Assembly (NCBI GenBank): GCA_021779935.1
Contig: JAJXZT010000030.1
Coordinates: 1-62,353, forward strand
Length of the DNA stretch: 62,353 nt
DNA from: Acidobacteriota bacterium
GTDB lineage: Bacteria; Acidobacteriota; Terriglobia; Terriglobales; Acidobacteriaceae
Direction: 5' to 3'
How positions within the stretch are numbered: position 1 is the stretch's first letter; every line of letters begins with the position of its first letter. The notes below the pieces were generated by a model. It was given only the letters and a program-made list of their open reading frames with translations. It made no database searches and was not told where the DNA came from. This document shows positions 7,532 through 16,675 of this stretch, in pieces. A program made the translations under genes and the position numbers.

Positions 7532-8997
7532 CGGTCACATCCGGAGTAGGAAAGATTGAAGCTCTTATTGATGAGCGGAAAGTCGGCGATGATGTTGCCT
7601 GGCATGGCGAGTGGCAGCGCGGGCCAATTCTGGAACGATGGCGACTTGATGTGGCAGCGCGCGATGCGTCCGTTGCGCACGCGCACCCAGTAGAACAATT
7701 CGCCGCGCGGCGACTCCACCGCCGAAAAGCCTTCGGCGCTGGCATCCGCGGAAATCGATGTGCGGATGGCGCCCGTGGGCATCTCGCGGAGAGTGTCGGC
7801 GATCAGCCGTGCGGAGATTGCCGTTTCGTCGATGCGTATGCGCGCGCGCGCCAGCACGTCGCCCTGGGAATGATGCGCAATTTCCGTGGCGAACTCACGA
7901 TAGCGTCCATAGGGATGGTCGCGGCGCACATCGATCTTTATGCCGCTGGCGCGTGTGACCGGTCCAACCACGGCGAGGTCGCGCGCAACATCGCGTGAGA
8001 GCACGCCCGTGGACTCGAAGCGGTTTTGCACCGAAGGAGTCTCCAGGATGATTTTTGCGAGCTCGGCGAAGTCGCGTGCCGCTTCGGCGACAATGCGTTG
8101 CAACTCGGCGGCATCCACAGCGGCCAGATCGATGGTGACTCCACCGGGGACGGCTACGCCTCTCCAGAAACGCGTGCGGAAAAATCGCGTGGATGCCAAC
8201 AGCAGCGATTCCTTGATGCGCGCCGTGTAAGCGGCGGGAACCGTGAAGCCAACGTCTCCGCAGAGCGCGCCCACGTCGGCGATGTGCGCCATCATGCGCT
8301 CCAACTCAAGCCCGATCAGGCGCAGTGCGCGTCCACGCGCCGGTACGGCAACGCCGAACGAGTTTTCCATTGCCTGCGAATAGGCGACGGCGTGCGCGAA
8401 ACAGTTGTCGCCCGAGACCGACTCGGCGATCAGGCATCCGTCCGCGATGGGCATGTTTTCGAACAGCTTTTCCGTTCCCTTGTGCGTGTAGAAGTGGCGC
8501 AGCTCCAGGTTCAACACGGTGTCACCCACAATGCTGAAGCGAAAATGTCCGGGCTCAATGATGCCCGCGTGTACAGGCCCAACCGGCACCTCGCAGACGC
8601 CTTCTCCTTCGACCTTCAGAAAACGATACGGCGTGCGCGTTCCCGCCGGAACCTTTTCGAAACCGGCAGTCATCGGGTGAACGCCTTCCGCCCAGTTCTC
8701 GTGGAAGAGCAACGGTCGCAGGTCGGGATGGCCTTCGATGGCAACGCCGTACTGGTCGTGCAGTTCGCGCTCGTACCACGCAGCGGCGGGAGTGATGGGC
8801 GTGGCCGAGGCGATTGGGCCTTCGCCCGCGATGCTGACGACGCGATATTGACGATTGTCGATATCCACGGCGTAGTGGACGCGACGGCTGCCGTCCTCAT
8901 CCAGGCTGCCGAAGATCGACACCAGGCGAACGCCCGGGCGGTGCAAGAGCTTCAGCGGATCGGTGGTTTCGTGAGACTGAGCGAGAATCGCGTTCAT
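7528..8997 (-). CDS. hyfG: Ehr complex HyfG/NuoCD-like large subunit lacking NiFe cysteines
   Basis: 489 residues: an N-terminal NuoC-like domain (to ~110; WYERELHDQYG) fused to a NuoD/NiFe-hydrogenase large-subunit domain (GPVHAGIIEPGHFRF from residue 140). In real hydrogenases the active site uses two CxxC motifs. Here the first region reads SVSGDNCFAH (Cys199 only, no CxxC) and the C-terminus reads NLSYSGCDR in place of a DPCxxC motif. Nickel coordination is therefore not possible in the usual way. No C-terminal processing extension and no hyp genes are nearby. This matches the energy-converting hydrogenase-related group, whose catalytic partner is unknown. 4-bp ATGA overlaps at both ends. 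Confidence 0.88.
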   Translation of the reverse strand: MNAILAQSHETTDPLKLLHRPGVRLVSIFGSLDEDGSRRVHYAVDIDNRQYRVVSIAGEGPIASATPITPAAAWYERELHDQYGVAIEGHPDLRPLLFHENWAEGVHPMTAGFEKVPAGTRTPYRFLKVEGEGVCEVPVGPVHAGIIEPGHFRFSIVGDTVLNLELRHFYTHKGTEKLFENMPIADGCLIAESVSGDNCFAHAVAYSQAMENSFGVAVPARGRALRLIGLELERMMAHIADVGALCGDVGFTVPAAYTARIKESLLLASTRFFRTRFWRGVAVPGGVTIDLAAVDAAELQRIVAEAARDFAELAKIILETPSVQNRFESTGVLSRDVARDLAVVGPVTRASGIKIDVRRDHPYGRYREFATEIAHHSQGDVLARARIRIDETAISARLIADTLREMPTGAIRTSISADASAEGFSAVESPRGELFYWVRVRNGRIARCHIKSPSFQNWPALPLAMPGNIIADFPLINKSFNLSYSGCDR

Positions 8998-10448
8998 TGC
9001 AGCACCGCCATCGCGCTATGCAGCAGGTTGGTGAAGACCGGGGGAATTCTCAAGCCGAGCACGAGCAGACACGCCACACAGACAGCGGTCGGCGCCAGGT
9101 CCGTAAGAAATGCCTTGGGCCGAACGCGCGTGGTGTGCGACTCACCGCCGAGCATGTGCTGGAAGTGGAAGAGCATCGCGCCGAAGGCCACGGAGAGCGC
9201 CACGAGGATCAGCGCCGCAATCAGGTAACTGCCTTGCGTGAACGCGGCGGTGAGAATAATGAACTCGCTGACGAAGAGTCCGAAAGGCGGCATGCCGACG
9301 ATGGCCAGTCCGCCGGCGATCATCGCGCCGCTGGTCCAGGGCAGCGTGCGTGCCATGCCACGGATGCGGTCCATGCGCAGCGTTCCATAATTCTCGCGAA
9401 CGTCACCGGTGGTAAAGAAGAGCATTGTCTTTGCCAGCGAGTGATTGAAGGCATGAAGCAACGCGCCAAAAAGTCCTAGCGGTCCGCCGATCCCAACGCC
9501 GAGTGCGACGATGCCCATGTGCTCGATGCTGCTATAGGCCAGCAGGCGTTTTAAGTCGCGTTGCACGATCATGAGGAACGCTGCGACAGTGATCGAGAGC
9601 CCACCGAAGATCAGCAGCAGATGATGACTGAACCCAGGTCCAAGTGCGCGCGCGGTGATGGCGTCAAAACGTAACACGGCGTACATGGCGCAGTTGAGCA
9701 GCACCGCCGAAAGTAGCGCGCTGATTGGCGACGGCGCTTCGGCATGTGCGTCCGGCAGCCAACTGTGCATCGGCACAAAACCGATCTTGGTGCCGTATCC
9801 AACGACGATGAAGACGAACGCGAGCTTCAGCAGTTGCGGCGCGGCGGCCAGTCGTGGCGCGGCGTTCATCAGCACGGTCCAGTTCAGCGCGGTGTCCTGT
9901 GGGATTCCACAGCGCACGGCCGCCAGGTAGAACGTGATGGTGCCGAAGAGCGCGAAAGCGATGCCCACGGTGCAGACGATGAGGTATTTCCACCCGGCTT
10001 CCACCGCGCCCTTTGTGTTGTAGAAACCGACAAGGAACGCCGACGCCAGCGTCGTGGCTTCCACGGAGATCCACAGCAGGCCGAGGTTCGCCGAGAGATA
10101 AACGGCGATCATGGTAAAGAGAAAGAGGAAGACCAACCCGTAGAACCAGCGCGGTGAAGAGAAACGTCCCTCGGGAATGTGCCGCAGATATCCCACGGAG
10201 TAGACCAGCACCAGCGCGAAGATAAGCCCAATGTTGATAAGGAAGAATGCCGTCAGGCTGTCGGCGCGCAGATATTCGCCGGCCTGTAATGCGCCGGTGG
10301 TGTAGACGCGCACCACGGCATTGCCAATGGCGATCATTTCCAGCGCGCCAACGCCGAGTGCAACGCGCACTGCGACGCGCGGGCTTTTACAGAGGAGCAC
10401 GGTGAATGCTCCAAGCAGCGGAATCAGGAGTGGGAAGATCAATACCAT
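8994..10448 (-). CDS. hyfF: Ehr complex HyfF-like proton-pumping (MrpD/NuoN-like) subunit
   Basis: 484 residues, about 14 transmembrane helices, Proton_antipo_M family. The residues used in proton translocation are visible: the TM5 glutamate in LLWISVEATT and the lysine in GYGTKIGFVPMHSWLP, followed by DAHAEAPSPISALLS and KRLLAYSSIEHMG. It should sit in the inner membrane and pump protons or Na+ when electrons pass through the peripheral arm. The gene is 4 bp downstream of the HyfE-like gene and overlaps HyfG by 4 bp, so translation is coupled. Confidence 0.88.
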   Translation of the reverse strand: MVLIFPLLIPLLGAFTVLLCKSPRVAVRVALGVGALEMIAIGNAVVRVYTTGALQAGEYLRADSLTAFFLINIGLIFALVLVYSVGYLRHIPEGRFSSPRWFYGLVFLFLFTMIAVYLSANLGLLWISVEATTLASAFLVGFYNTKGAVEAGWKYLIVCTVGIAFALFGTITFYLAAVRCGIPQDTALNWTVLMNAAPRLAAAPQLLKLAFVFIVVGYGTKIGFVPMHSWLPDAHAEAPSPISALLSAVLLNCAMYAVLRFDAITARALGPGFSHHLLLIFGGLSITVAAFLMIVQRDLKRLLAYSSIEHMGIVALGVGIGGPLGLFGALLHAFNHSLAKTMLFFTTGDVRENYGTLRMDRIRGMARTLPWTSGAMIAGGLAIVGMPPFGLFVSEFIILTAAFTQGSYLIAALILVALSVAFGAMLFHFQHMLGGESHTTRVRPKAFLTDLAPTAVCVACLLVLGLRIPPVFTNLLHSAMAVLQ

Positions 10449-10452
10449 CGTC

Positions 10453-11115
10453 TCAGCCCCTCAACCGCCGCAGCTTCGAGACGTCGAGATGATCGAACGT
10501 GTCGCGAATCCGGAAGACAAATAATCCCATCAGAAAAACACCCATCAGCAAGTCGAAGAAAATTCCTATCTCGATGACCAGCGGCATGCCGAACGTGCTG
10601 GTGAGCGCGGCGAGAAATACGCCATTCTCCAGCACCAGCAGGCCGATCACCTGCATCAGCGCCTTCTTGCGGCTCACCATCAGGAAGCATCCGGTAAGTA
10701 CCAGTGCGATCGCGGCGGCCAGCATGTCTTCGTCGATGTTGAAGGCGCGGACATAGGGCTGAACCACGAGAAACGAGAGCAGGATCAGCGCGGCGGTGAT
10801 GAACACCGATTGCGCGGATGTCGTCGAGGCCTTTACCTCGCGCGGCATGTTCAACCGGTCCACAATGCGCAGCAGCAGGTACGGAATTGCCAGCACTTTG
10901 ATCACGAGCACGAGGAACGCGATGGCATAGGCCTCGGCCGAGCGGTGCACGTAGGCGGTCGCAAGAATCTGCGCGGTAACTACTGCGCCCTGCATGCTGA
11001 ACAACACGATGCAGGTGCGGGTTCGCTTGGCCGAGGCCAGCAGCAACAGCGTGATGAAGATGAATACGGCAGACGACGCCAGTGTCTTCGCCGCTGCAAT
11101 GTCAACCAATCCCAT
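10453..11115 (-). CDS. hyfE: Ehr complex HyfE-like membrane subunit
   Basis: 220 residues with six or seven predicted membrane helices and the HyfE signature region LRIVDRLNMPREVK between helices. It combines features of MrpC/NuoK-like proteins (acidic residues within helices such as FNIDEDMLAAA) and, as in E. coli hyf/hyc loci, lies between the NuoH-like and NuoN-like genes. The ATG has TGAGGTGAT upstream. It starts 3 bp after the HyfC-like stop and is clearly part of the operon. Confidence 0.85.
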   Translation of the reverse strand: MGLVDIAAAKTLASSAVFIFITLLLLASAKRTRTCIVLFSMQGAVVTAQILATAYVHRSAEAYAIAFLVLVIKVLAIPYLLLRIVDRLNMPREVKASTTSAQSVFITAALILLSFLVVQPYVRAFNIDEDMLAAAIALVLTGCFLMVSRKKALMQVIGLLVLENGVFLAALTSTFGMPLVIEIGIFFDLLMGVFLMGLFVFRIRDTFDHLDVSKLRRLRG

Positions 11116-11118
11116 ACA

Positions 11119-12057
11119 TCACCTCATCACCGCAGTGAAGACCACTGCCAGGATCGAAAGCGCGCACGCCACGCCGAGGAAATCCGGCACCATGTACATG
11201 CGCAACTTGGCCACGCTGCTTTCCACCACCGCAAGCACCACGGCCAGCGCCGCTACTTTGAGCGCGTATACCGCAATTGCGATGGCCAGTCCGGCGGCGG
11301 TGAAAGCAGTCGCCATTCCCCATGGAGCGAAGAGCGCAATCAGCAGCGCGATCATCACGTTCAGTTTTATTGCGCTGGCCCACTCAATCAGCGCGAGACT
11401 TGGTCCCGAATGTTCCAGCACCATGGATTCGTGAATCATCGTGAGTTCGAGGTGCGTGGTGGGATTGTCGACCGGGATGCGCCCGGTCTCGGCGATTGCC
11501 ACCAGCGCCAGCGCCGCCACGGCCAATGCATGTACGGCCGAGAGGCGGAAGAAATCCTGTTGCAGCGTCCACTGCACAATACCGGCGAGCGTCGCAATGC
11601 GCGCGACCACGGCCACCGCCGTCAGCGCCAGCAACAGTGGAGCTTCGGCCAGCGTGGAAACCAGGGCTTCGCGGCTTGCGCCCATGCCGCCGAATGCGCC
11701 GCCACCGTCCATCGCCCCGAGCATCAGGAAGAAGCGCCCGAAGGCGAGCAGGTAGGCAAGCAGGATGAAATCGCCCATCGTGCCGAGAAGCGCCGAGGCG
11801 TGCAACACCGGTATGAATGCCGCTGCTGCCACGGTCACGGCAAACAACAGGACCGGTGAGAGTCGAAAAACAAACGAAGCTGTCGGCGGGACAAGGTCTT
11901 CTTTTGCGAAAAGCTTCCGTAGTTCCGAGTAGGGCCGCCAGACGCTGGCGCCTTGCCGGTTCTGTATCCGCGCCTTGATTCGCGAGACGATGCCGCGCAC
12001 CAGTGGTGCAAGGGCGACCAGCAACACGGCCTGTACGATGTCGAGCAGCAACTTCAT
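11119..12057 (-). CDS. hyfC: Ehr complex HyfC/HycD (NuoH-like) membrane anchor subunit
   Basis: 312 residues, eight membrane helices. It carries the NuoH/HycD signatures: RIQNRQGASVWRPYSELRKL at the N-terminus, GAFGGMGASREA, and ETGRIPVDNPTTHLELTMIH on the loop that contacts the quinone-site region in complex I. This subunit connects the membrane arm to the soluble HyfG/HyfI module. Its start overlaps the HyfB-like stop by 4 bp. In E. coli hyf an additional HyfD follows; it is absent here. Confidence 0.9.
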   Translation of the reverse strand: MKLLLDIVQAVLLVALAPLVRGIVSRIKARIQNRQGASVWRPYSELRKLFAKEDLVPPTASFVFRLSPVLLFAVTVAAAAFIPVLHASALLGTMGDFILLAYLLAFGRFFLMLGAMDGGGAFGGMGASREALVSTLAEAPLLLALTAVAVVARIATLAGIVQWTLQQDFFRLSAVHALAVAALALVAIAETGRIPVDNPTTHLELTMIHESMVLEHSGPSLALIEWASAIKLNVMIALLIALFAPWGMATAFTAAGLAIAIAVYALKVAALAVVLAVVESSVAKLRMYMVPDFLGVACALSILAVVFTAVMR

Positions 12058-14024
12058 AGGAACCTCATAAAGAGCAGCAGCGAAACCAGCGCCAGGAAGA
12101 GATAGAGCAGGTAGACCTGTATGTTTCCCGTCTGCAAGCGCCGCAGACGATGCGCCGCTGCCACCACTGCATCGACCGCGGGACGATAGAGCGCGCGTTC
12201 AAAGGATGTTGTGCGCACCGAGCGATAGGAAATTGTTTCCGGAAAGTATGGCTGCCCGGCAGGCGAAATATTTACCGCGCGATCAGGCCGGTAGACCTGC
12301 GAAAACACTTTGCGCAGCGGCTTGGAGAGCGCTGTTCCGCTGTATTGCATGCGCGCATCGAGTCCGGGTTGTCCGCAGGCCCACGTTGCGGTTACACGCA
12401 CGGTTCGCCTGACGAGCGCGACCACGGCAACAATCGCGATGACCGCCAGCGCGAGCCACGGAAGCACCGTCGCGATGGATGTGGCTTGTGCGGGCATCGC
12501 GGTCCCCGGCATAAGTTCGCTGATCGTTGTCATCAGCGGCCACAGGACAATAGCGGGAAAGACTCCGATCAGCACGCATGCCGCTGCGGGCAGTGCCACG
12601 CCGAGTTGCATCAGCACCGGCACTTCGCGTGCGTGCTCTGCCTTTTCACTTCGCGGACGGCTCAGGAAAACTACTCCATAGAGTTTTGCGAAGCACGCCG
12701 CCGCCACTCCACCGATCAGCGCCAGCACTCCGGCGACGAGCGGCAGAACAATCGCAGGTGCAATCGGTGGCAGCGTCGATCCGCCGAGGAACGCACGGAA
12801 CGCCAGCCATTCGCCGACGAAGCCGTTAAACAGCGGCAGCCCGATGATGGAGCAGCAGGCGACGAGCATTGCGATGCCGGTCACGGGCATGCGGTTGAGC
12901 AGTCCGCCGAGCTCTTCCATGTTGAGCGTGTGCGTGGCGTCGGAAACCGAGCCCGCGCCGAGAAAGAGCGTGCTCTTGAACAGCGCATGGTTGATCGCAT
13001 GCAGCAGTGCGGCCAGCAGGGCCAGCGCGGCCAGCGACGGAGCGCCATAGGCGCGCAGCACCATCGCCGCGCCGATCGCCATAAAGATGATGCCGATATT
13101 CTCGACGCTGCTATAGGCAAGCAACCGTTTGATGTCGTTTTCCGCCAGCGCGTAAAGCACGCCCAGCACGCCGGAGACGGCTCCGGCAGCCAGCACGAGA
13201 TATCCCCACCACGCCGGGCCAGTACCAAGGAAGTCGAACCCGAAGCGCACGAATGCGTAGACCGCCGTTTTCAGCATCACGGCCGACATCAATGCCGAAA
13301 CCGGACTCGGCGCGATCGGATGGGCGCGCGGCAGCCAGAGATGCAATGGTACGATTCCAGCCTTGGTTCCAAAGCCGAGGAACGCGAGCAGGAAGATTGC
13401 CGTGCGCATACCTTGTGGCATCTGCGCCGCAACCGTGCGCATGGCCGCGAAGGTAAGTCCTGGAGCGTGCGGCAGGAAAAGCAGGAACGCTCCAATGACC
13501 GCTGCCGCCCCCACGTGCATCATCAGCAGATAAATAAAGATATTGTGCCGCCGCTGTCCTGCGTCGCCTTCCATCATGATGAGCCCGGCGGAGAGCAGCG
13601 TCATCAGCTCCCAGCCAAAGAGAAAGGCGAAGCCGGTCGAGGCCGTTACCACCAGCACCATCGAGGCGATGAATGCTGGCAGCAATATCCAGAGCCCATC
13701 GCGACGCAGCCCCTCGTAGTGACGCTCGATATACGACGCCGAGTACAGCACGACAGGGACGCTAACCGCACAGATCAGCAGCAGAAAGAACGCACTAAGG
13801 CGATCCACCGTCAGCGCGAAGGGAAGCGGCGTAAGGCGTGAGAGATCGAGGGAGAGCCGGTCGCCGCGCCAGAAGCTGACGCCCGTTGTAGCAGCGCCCG
13901 TCAGCAGCGCCACCACCAGGACGATGGGCGACAGAGCACGCGCCTTTTTCATCTTGACGCAGAGCAGGCTTACGATTGGCGCCACGAGAAGCAGCAGAAG
14001 GAACGTATTGAATCCGTAAATCAT
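12054..14024 (-). CDS. hyfB: Ehr complex HyfB-like proton-pumping (NuoL/M-like) subunit
   Basis: 656 residues, about 16 membrane helices, Proton_antipo_M family with a C-terminal extension as in HyfB. Key residues: glutamate in FLFGWELMTLLSAG, lysine in GTKAGIVPLHLWLP, then SPVSALMSAVMLKTAVYAF and KRLLAYSSVENIGI. It is the first structural gene of the operon, about 95 bp downstream of the ArsR regulator. Together with HyfF it gives this complex two antiporter-like pumping modules. Confidence 0.9.
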   Translation of the reverse strand: MIYGFNTFLLLLLVAPIVSLLCVKMKKARALSPIVLVVALLTGAATTGVSFWRGDRLSLDLSRLTPLPFALTVDRLSAFFLLLICAVSVPVVLYSASYIERHYEGLRRDGLWILLPAFIASMVLVVTASTGFAFLFGWELMTLLSAGLIMMEGDAGQRRHNIFIYLLMMHVGAAAVIGAFLLFLPHAPGLTFAAMRTVAAQMPQGMRTAIFLLAFLGFGTKAGIVPLHLWLPRAHPIAPSPVSALMSAVMLKTAVYAFVRFGFDFLGTGPAWWGYLVLAAGAVSGVLGVLYALAENDIKRLLAYSSVENIGIIFMAIGAAMVLRAYGAPSLAALALLAALLHAINHALFKSTLFLGAGSVSDATHTLNMEELGGLLNRMPVTGIAMLVACCSIIGLPLFNGFVGEWLAFRAFLGGSTLPPIAPAIVLPLVAGVLALIGGVAAACFAKLYGVVFLSRPRSEKAEHAREVPVLMQLGVALPAAACVLIGVFPAIVLWPLMTTISELMPGTAMPAQATSIATVLPWLALAVIAIVAVVALVRRTVRVTATWACGQPGLDARMQYSGTALSKPLRKVFSQVYRPDRAVNISPAGQPYFPETISYRSVRTTSFERALYRPAVDAVVAAAHRLRRLQTGNIQVYLLYLFLALVSLLLFMRFL

Positions 14025-14119
14025 CAGAACTTCTTCAGAGTAGGGTTAACCCTTGCCACTGAACGCCGTGGCCGCCAGCAATTGGTATGTGGTTGATTCA
14101 TTCGAGGGCGTTCCGCTGC

Positions 14120-14461
14120 TTAAGGAGAGGACTTCTCCACACCCGGCGACAGTTGTTCAAGCAGGTCACGGATGTCGATCAGGTGGTTGTTAAAGATTCG
14201 ACGCGCGTTGTCGAGCAGGTGAATAATCTCCGGGTCGCGTATTGAGTAGTAGACGTTTTGACCCTCTTTGCGTCCCACCACGATGTTGCTTTTTCGCAAC
14301 ACTGCGAGCTGCTGGGAGAGGGTGGTCTGTTCCACCTGAAGCCGCAGGCTAAGCTCGTTGACACCGACTTCGCCCTGGCGCAGTGCGTCTAACACCCTGA
14401 TTCTTAAGGGATGGGAGAGGGCCTTGAAGAATTCTGCCGTAAATTGTGATAGTTCAGGCAT
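14120..14461 (-). CDS. ArsR-family winged-helix regulator at head of the Ehr operon
   Basis: 113 residues from ATG 14461 (a TTG at 14473 would add four residues). Typical ArsR fold: FFKALSHPLRIRVLDAL at helix 1-2, then the recognition segment VEQTTLSQQLAVLRKSNIVVGRKEGQNVYYSI. The ELCVCDL-type metal-binding cysteine motif is missing (VNELSLRL) and the protein has no cysteine at all, so a metal sensor of the ArsR/SmtB type is unlikely; a redox or organic signal, or none, must act. It is co-directional with and just upstream of hyfB, so it probably controls the Ehr operon and itself. Confidence 0.85.
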   Translation of the reverse strand: MPELSQFTAEFFKALSHPLRIRVLDALRQGEVGVNELSLRLQVEQTTLSQQLAVLRKSNIVVGRKEGQNVYYSIRDPEIIHLLDNARRIFNNHLIDIRDLLEQLSPGVEKSSP

Positions 14462-14473
14462 AAGTACATACAA

Positions 14474-14485
14474 ATATTCGCATAT
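14474..14485. promoter_or_regulatory. Candidate ArsR operator
   Basis: ATATTCGCATAT, an ATAT-N4-ATAT inverted repeat 13 bp before the ArsR start codon, in an AT-rich stretch. Position and symmetry fit an autoregulatory site of an ArsR-family dimer. No biochemical consensus for this protein is known, so confidence is low. Confidence 0.35.
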
Positions 14486-14536
14486 AACAAGGTAATCGTC
14501 AATGCCCCGGAACGGGCATACGAGTGGCTCTCGCAG

Positions 14537-14571
14537 AAAAGAAAAGGCGCAACCCGTCGTGGGTCGCGCCT
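14537..14571 (-). terminator. Rho-independent terminator of the phosphodiesterase gene
   Basis: On the minus strand an AGGCGC/GCGCCT stem extended by ACCC/GGGT, with one mismatch and a 5-base loop, followed by TTTTCTTTT. It lies about 40 bp after the stop at 14612. Confidence 0.75.
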
Positions 14572-14611
14572 CTTGTGCTGAAGTTTCGTTACAGGTATAT
14601 GTCGCGCCGTT

Positions 14612-16675
14612 CTACTGTTTCTCGCACATCCCCGGCTCAATCGTCTTTGACGTTGTCATGCACGCCGAATCGAAGTACTTCTGTCCATCGAATTGCTGCA
14701 TGAACATCACGGTTCGCAGGCCGGTTTTCGGGTCGGGCGTGGCGATCACGGGCTTGACCGGTGGCACCTTTGGAGTCGGCTGCCCCTTGAACGCTTCCTC
14801 GATCACGCGTCCCTTGAGTTTCCCGGTCGATGGCATCGTGATGCCCAGTATTTTTGCCAACGTCGGCACGATATCGGAATTCGCAACCGGAGCTTCATCC
14901 ACATACCCCTGTTTGAAGTCGGGTCCGATGGCGGCCATGTTGTTGAACGTAACCTCGCGTCCAAAGCCGCCGTGGTTGCCCTGGCCTTCCTGCAGCCCGG
15001 TGTCGGAGACCTGTATGGCGTCCATCAGGTTGCCCGGTTTCAGGTAAAAGGTCTTGAACGCCACCACGATCGACGGTCGCGGTATTACGGCCGAGCCGAC
15101 CAGGTCGATGTCGCTCAGCGGCAGTGTGCCCGGAATGTTGCCGTACTGATCGTCCACGAAGACCGCTCCGACGTAGTCGAAGCCGAGCACCAGCTTGACG
15201 ATTTCCTTGACCTTCTCCGGATTCTTACTGGGCACATAGATAAGGTCGGAACCGCCGTTGGCCGCGACGATGGCTTGTGCGTCCGAACCGTCGGTCTTGT
15301 AAACGTAGTTGCCGATGAAGCCGTTGCCGAACTTTGGATGCTCCCACTGGTCGGTCGGATGATAGTACTCGTCCATCGTTAACTTCACTTGCTTGAACGG
15401 TGTGTGCGAGCCCGCGGGCATCGGCGAATCCGGGTCCCACAGGTTTGTCTGCAATGCCCACGCTAGGTCAATTGCCAGGAAGCCGCTCGGCAGGTATTGC
15501 TGTTTGGTATCGAGCTTGCCTGCGGCGTTGTAATAGAAGTGTTGCGCGGACTGCGCCATGGTCCGCTTGCCGGTGCGGTCCAGTTCGCGGCGGCTGATGG
15601 TGGCAAAGCCGTGGTCCGAGGTGACGAAGACGTCCGTATTGGCCTTGATCTTCGGATGTGCGTCGAGCCACTTCAGGATCATCTGGAGATTGTGGTCGGC
15701 GTTCGCCACGCCCATCTTTGACGTTGGCCCGTTGATGCCCGGCACAAGCTGATTCAGGCTGTCGCCCTCGTCATGCTGCGAACCATCGGGATCGCGCGAC
15801 CAGAAGAGCATCACGAACGGCTTGTCGGCTTCGGCGAACATCGGCAGCACGCCCTTCGTCGCCACATCCACAAACCAGTCCTGCTGAACCTTGTTGGAGC
15901 GCAGCGTTCCCGGAGCGCTCATATTCCCGACATAGCCGTTGCTGTAGGGCGAATTGTCGGCAAATCCGTTGTTGCGCGCCGGAGCGTCGAGCGGAAGGCC
16001 GAGCTTCATCAACCGCGTCACCAGCGCATTCGGCAGAGGGATCGACAGCGGCATGATGTTCATCGGGTCGTAGGGGTTGTAGGCGGTCGCGTCGTCCACG
16101 ATGATCGTCTTGGGAACGCCGAAGCGCTGCGCCACCGGATTCAACTCCGCGACGTCCTGGATCGCGGTCGGCCCAACCTTGCCGATGGCTGCCGTGTTGT
16201 ATCCGTTGTCACGTGCCGCTGCCAGAAGCGTCGTCTCGTTCAGGTAGTTTCCGTGATTGTGCGCGTCGAGATCGGAAAGCACTTCATCGTTCTCAAGGAA
16301 CGGAACGCTTGTCCACGGTCCATGATCGAAGTTGCCCGTATCAAAGACCCGGTATCCTACCCAGATGCCGTTGCTGAAGTCGCCCGTATCGCCAAGCCGG
16401 TGGCCCGTTGCGATGGCTGAAGCGTTGGCCGTGGTGAACGTCGGAAAGAGCGAGAAGCTGTTCGCAAAGTTCACGCCCTGCGTGCGCACCGCGTAGAGCG
16501 CGGGCGTATCCTTCGCGTTCACGGAACCGTGACGAAGGCCATCGGCGACGAAGATGATCACGTTGCGACGCGCGGGCTTGGCGCTTTCGGACTGGTGCGA
16601 CGCGGCTTTCTGGGCATTCGCAAACGAAATGAGCAACAGAACGGCTATGGCTGCGAGCAATGCACGCTTCATCAT
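14612..16675 (-). CDS. Secreted alkaline-phosphatase-superfamily phosphodiesterase
   Basis: 687 residues from ATG 16675, chosen because AAAGGT precedes it and the protein then starts with a signal peptide (MMKRALLAAIAVLLLIS ending FANAQ). Type I phosphodiesterase/nucleotide pyrophosphatase fold: the metal-binding Asp in VIIFVADGLR, the nucleophile region TFTTANASAIATGH, SRDPDGSQHDEGDS, and the metal site VTSDHGFATIS. These residues are all present, so an active, exported hydrolase is likely. Substrate (nucleotide, phospholipid or phosphonate diester) cannot be deduced. Monocistronic, with its own terminator. Confidence 0.85.
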   Translation of the reverse strand: MMKRALLAAIAVLLLISFANAQKAASHQSESAKPARRNVIIFVADGLRHGSVNAKDTPALYAVRTQGVNFANSFSLFPTFTTANASAIATGHRLGDTGDFSNGIWVGYRVFDTGNFDHGPWTSVPFLENDEVLSDLDAHNHGNYLNETTLLAAARDNGYNTAAIGKVGPTAIQDVAELNPVAQRFGVPKTIIVDDATAYNPYDPMNIMPLSIPLPNALVTRLMKLGLPLDAPARNNGFADNSPYSNGYVGNMSAPGTLRSNKVQQDWFVDVATKGVLPMFAEADKPFVMLFWSRDPDGSQHDEGDSLNQLVPGINGPTSKMGVANADHNLQMILKWLDAHPKIKANTDVFVTSDHGFATISRRELDRTGKRTMAQSAQHFYYNAAGKLDTKQQYLPSGFLAIDLAWALQTNLWDPDSPMPAGSHTPFKQVKLTMDEYYHPTDQWEHPKFGNGFIGNYVYKTDGSDAQAIVAANGGSDLIYVPSKNPEKVKEIVKLVLGFDYVGAVFVDDQYGNIPGTLPLSDIDLVGSAVIPRPSIVVAFKTFYLKPGNLMDAIQVSDTGLQEGQGNHGGFGREVTFNNMAAIGPDFKQGYVDEAPVANSDIVPTLAKILGITMPSTGKLKGRVIEEAFKGQPTPKVPPVKPVIATPDPKTGLRTVMFMQQFDGQKYFDSACMTTSKTIEPGMCEKQ

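Noticed and set aside
8026-9228. 400-residue frame opposite hyfG and hyfF
   Set aside because: Antisense shadow in GC-rich DNA; no start context or motif.
12150-13841. 563-residue open frame on the plus strand opposite hyfB
   Set aside because: Composition is Arg/His/Gln-rich with no hydrophobic or domain pattern, and it mirrors a clearly conserved gene. It is a GC-rich antisense artefact.
6737-14024. A genuine formate hydrogenlyase or NiFe hydrogenase-4
   Set aside because: NiFe cysteines are absent, and no formate dehydrogenase or hyp maturation genes are in the window.
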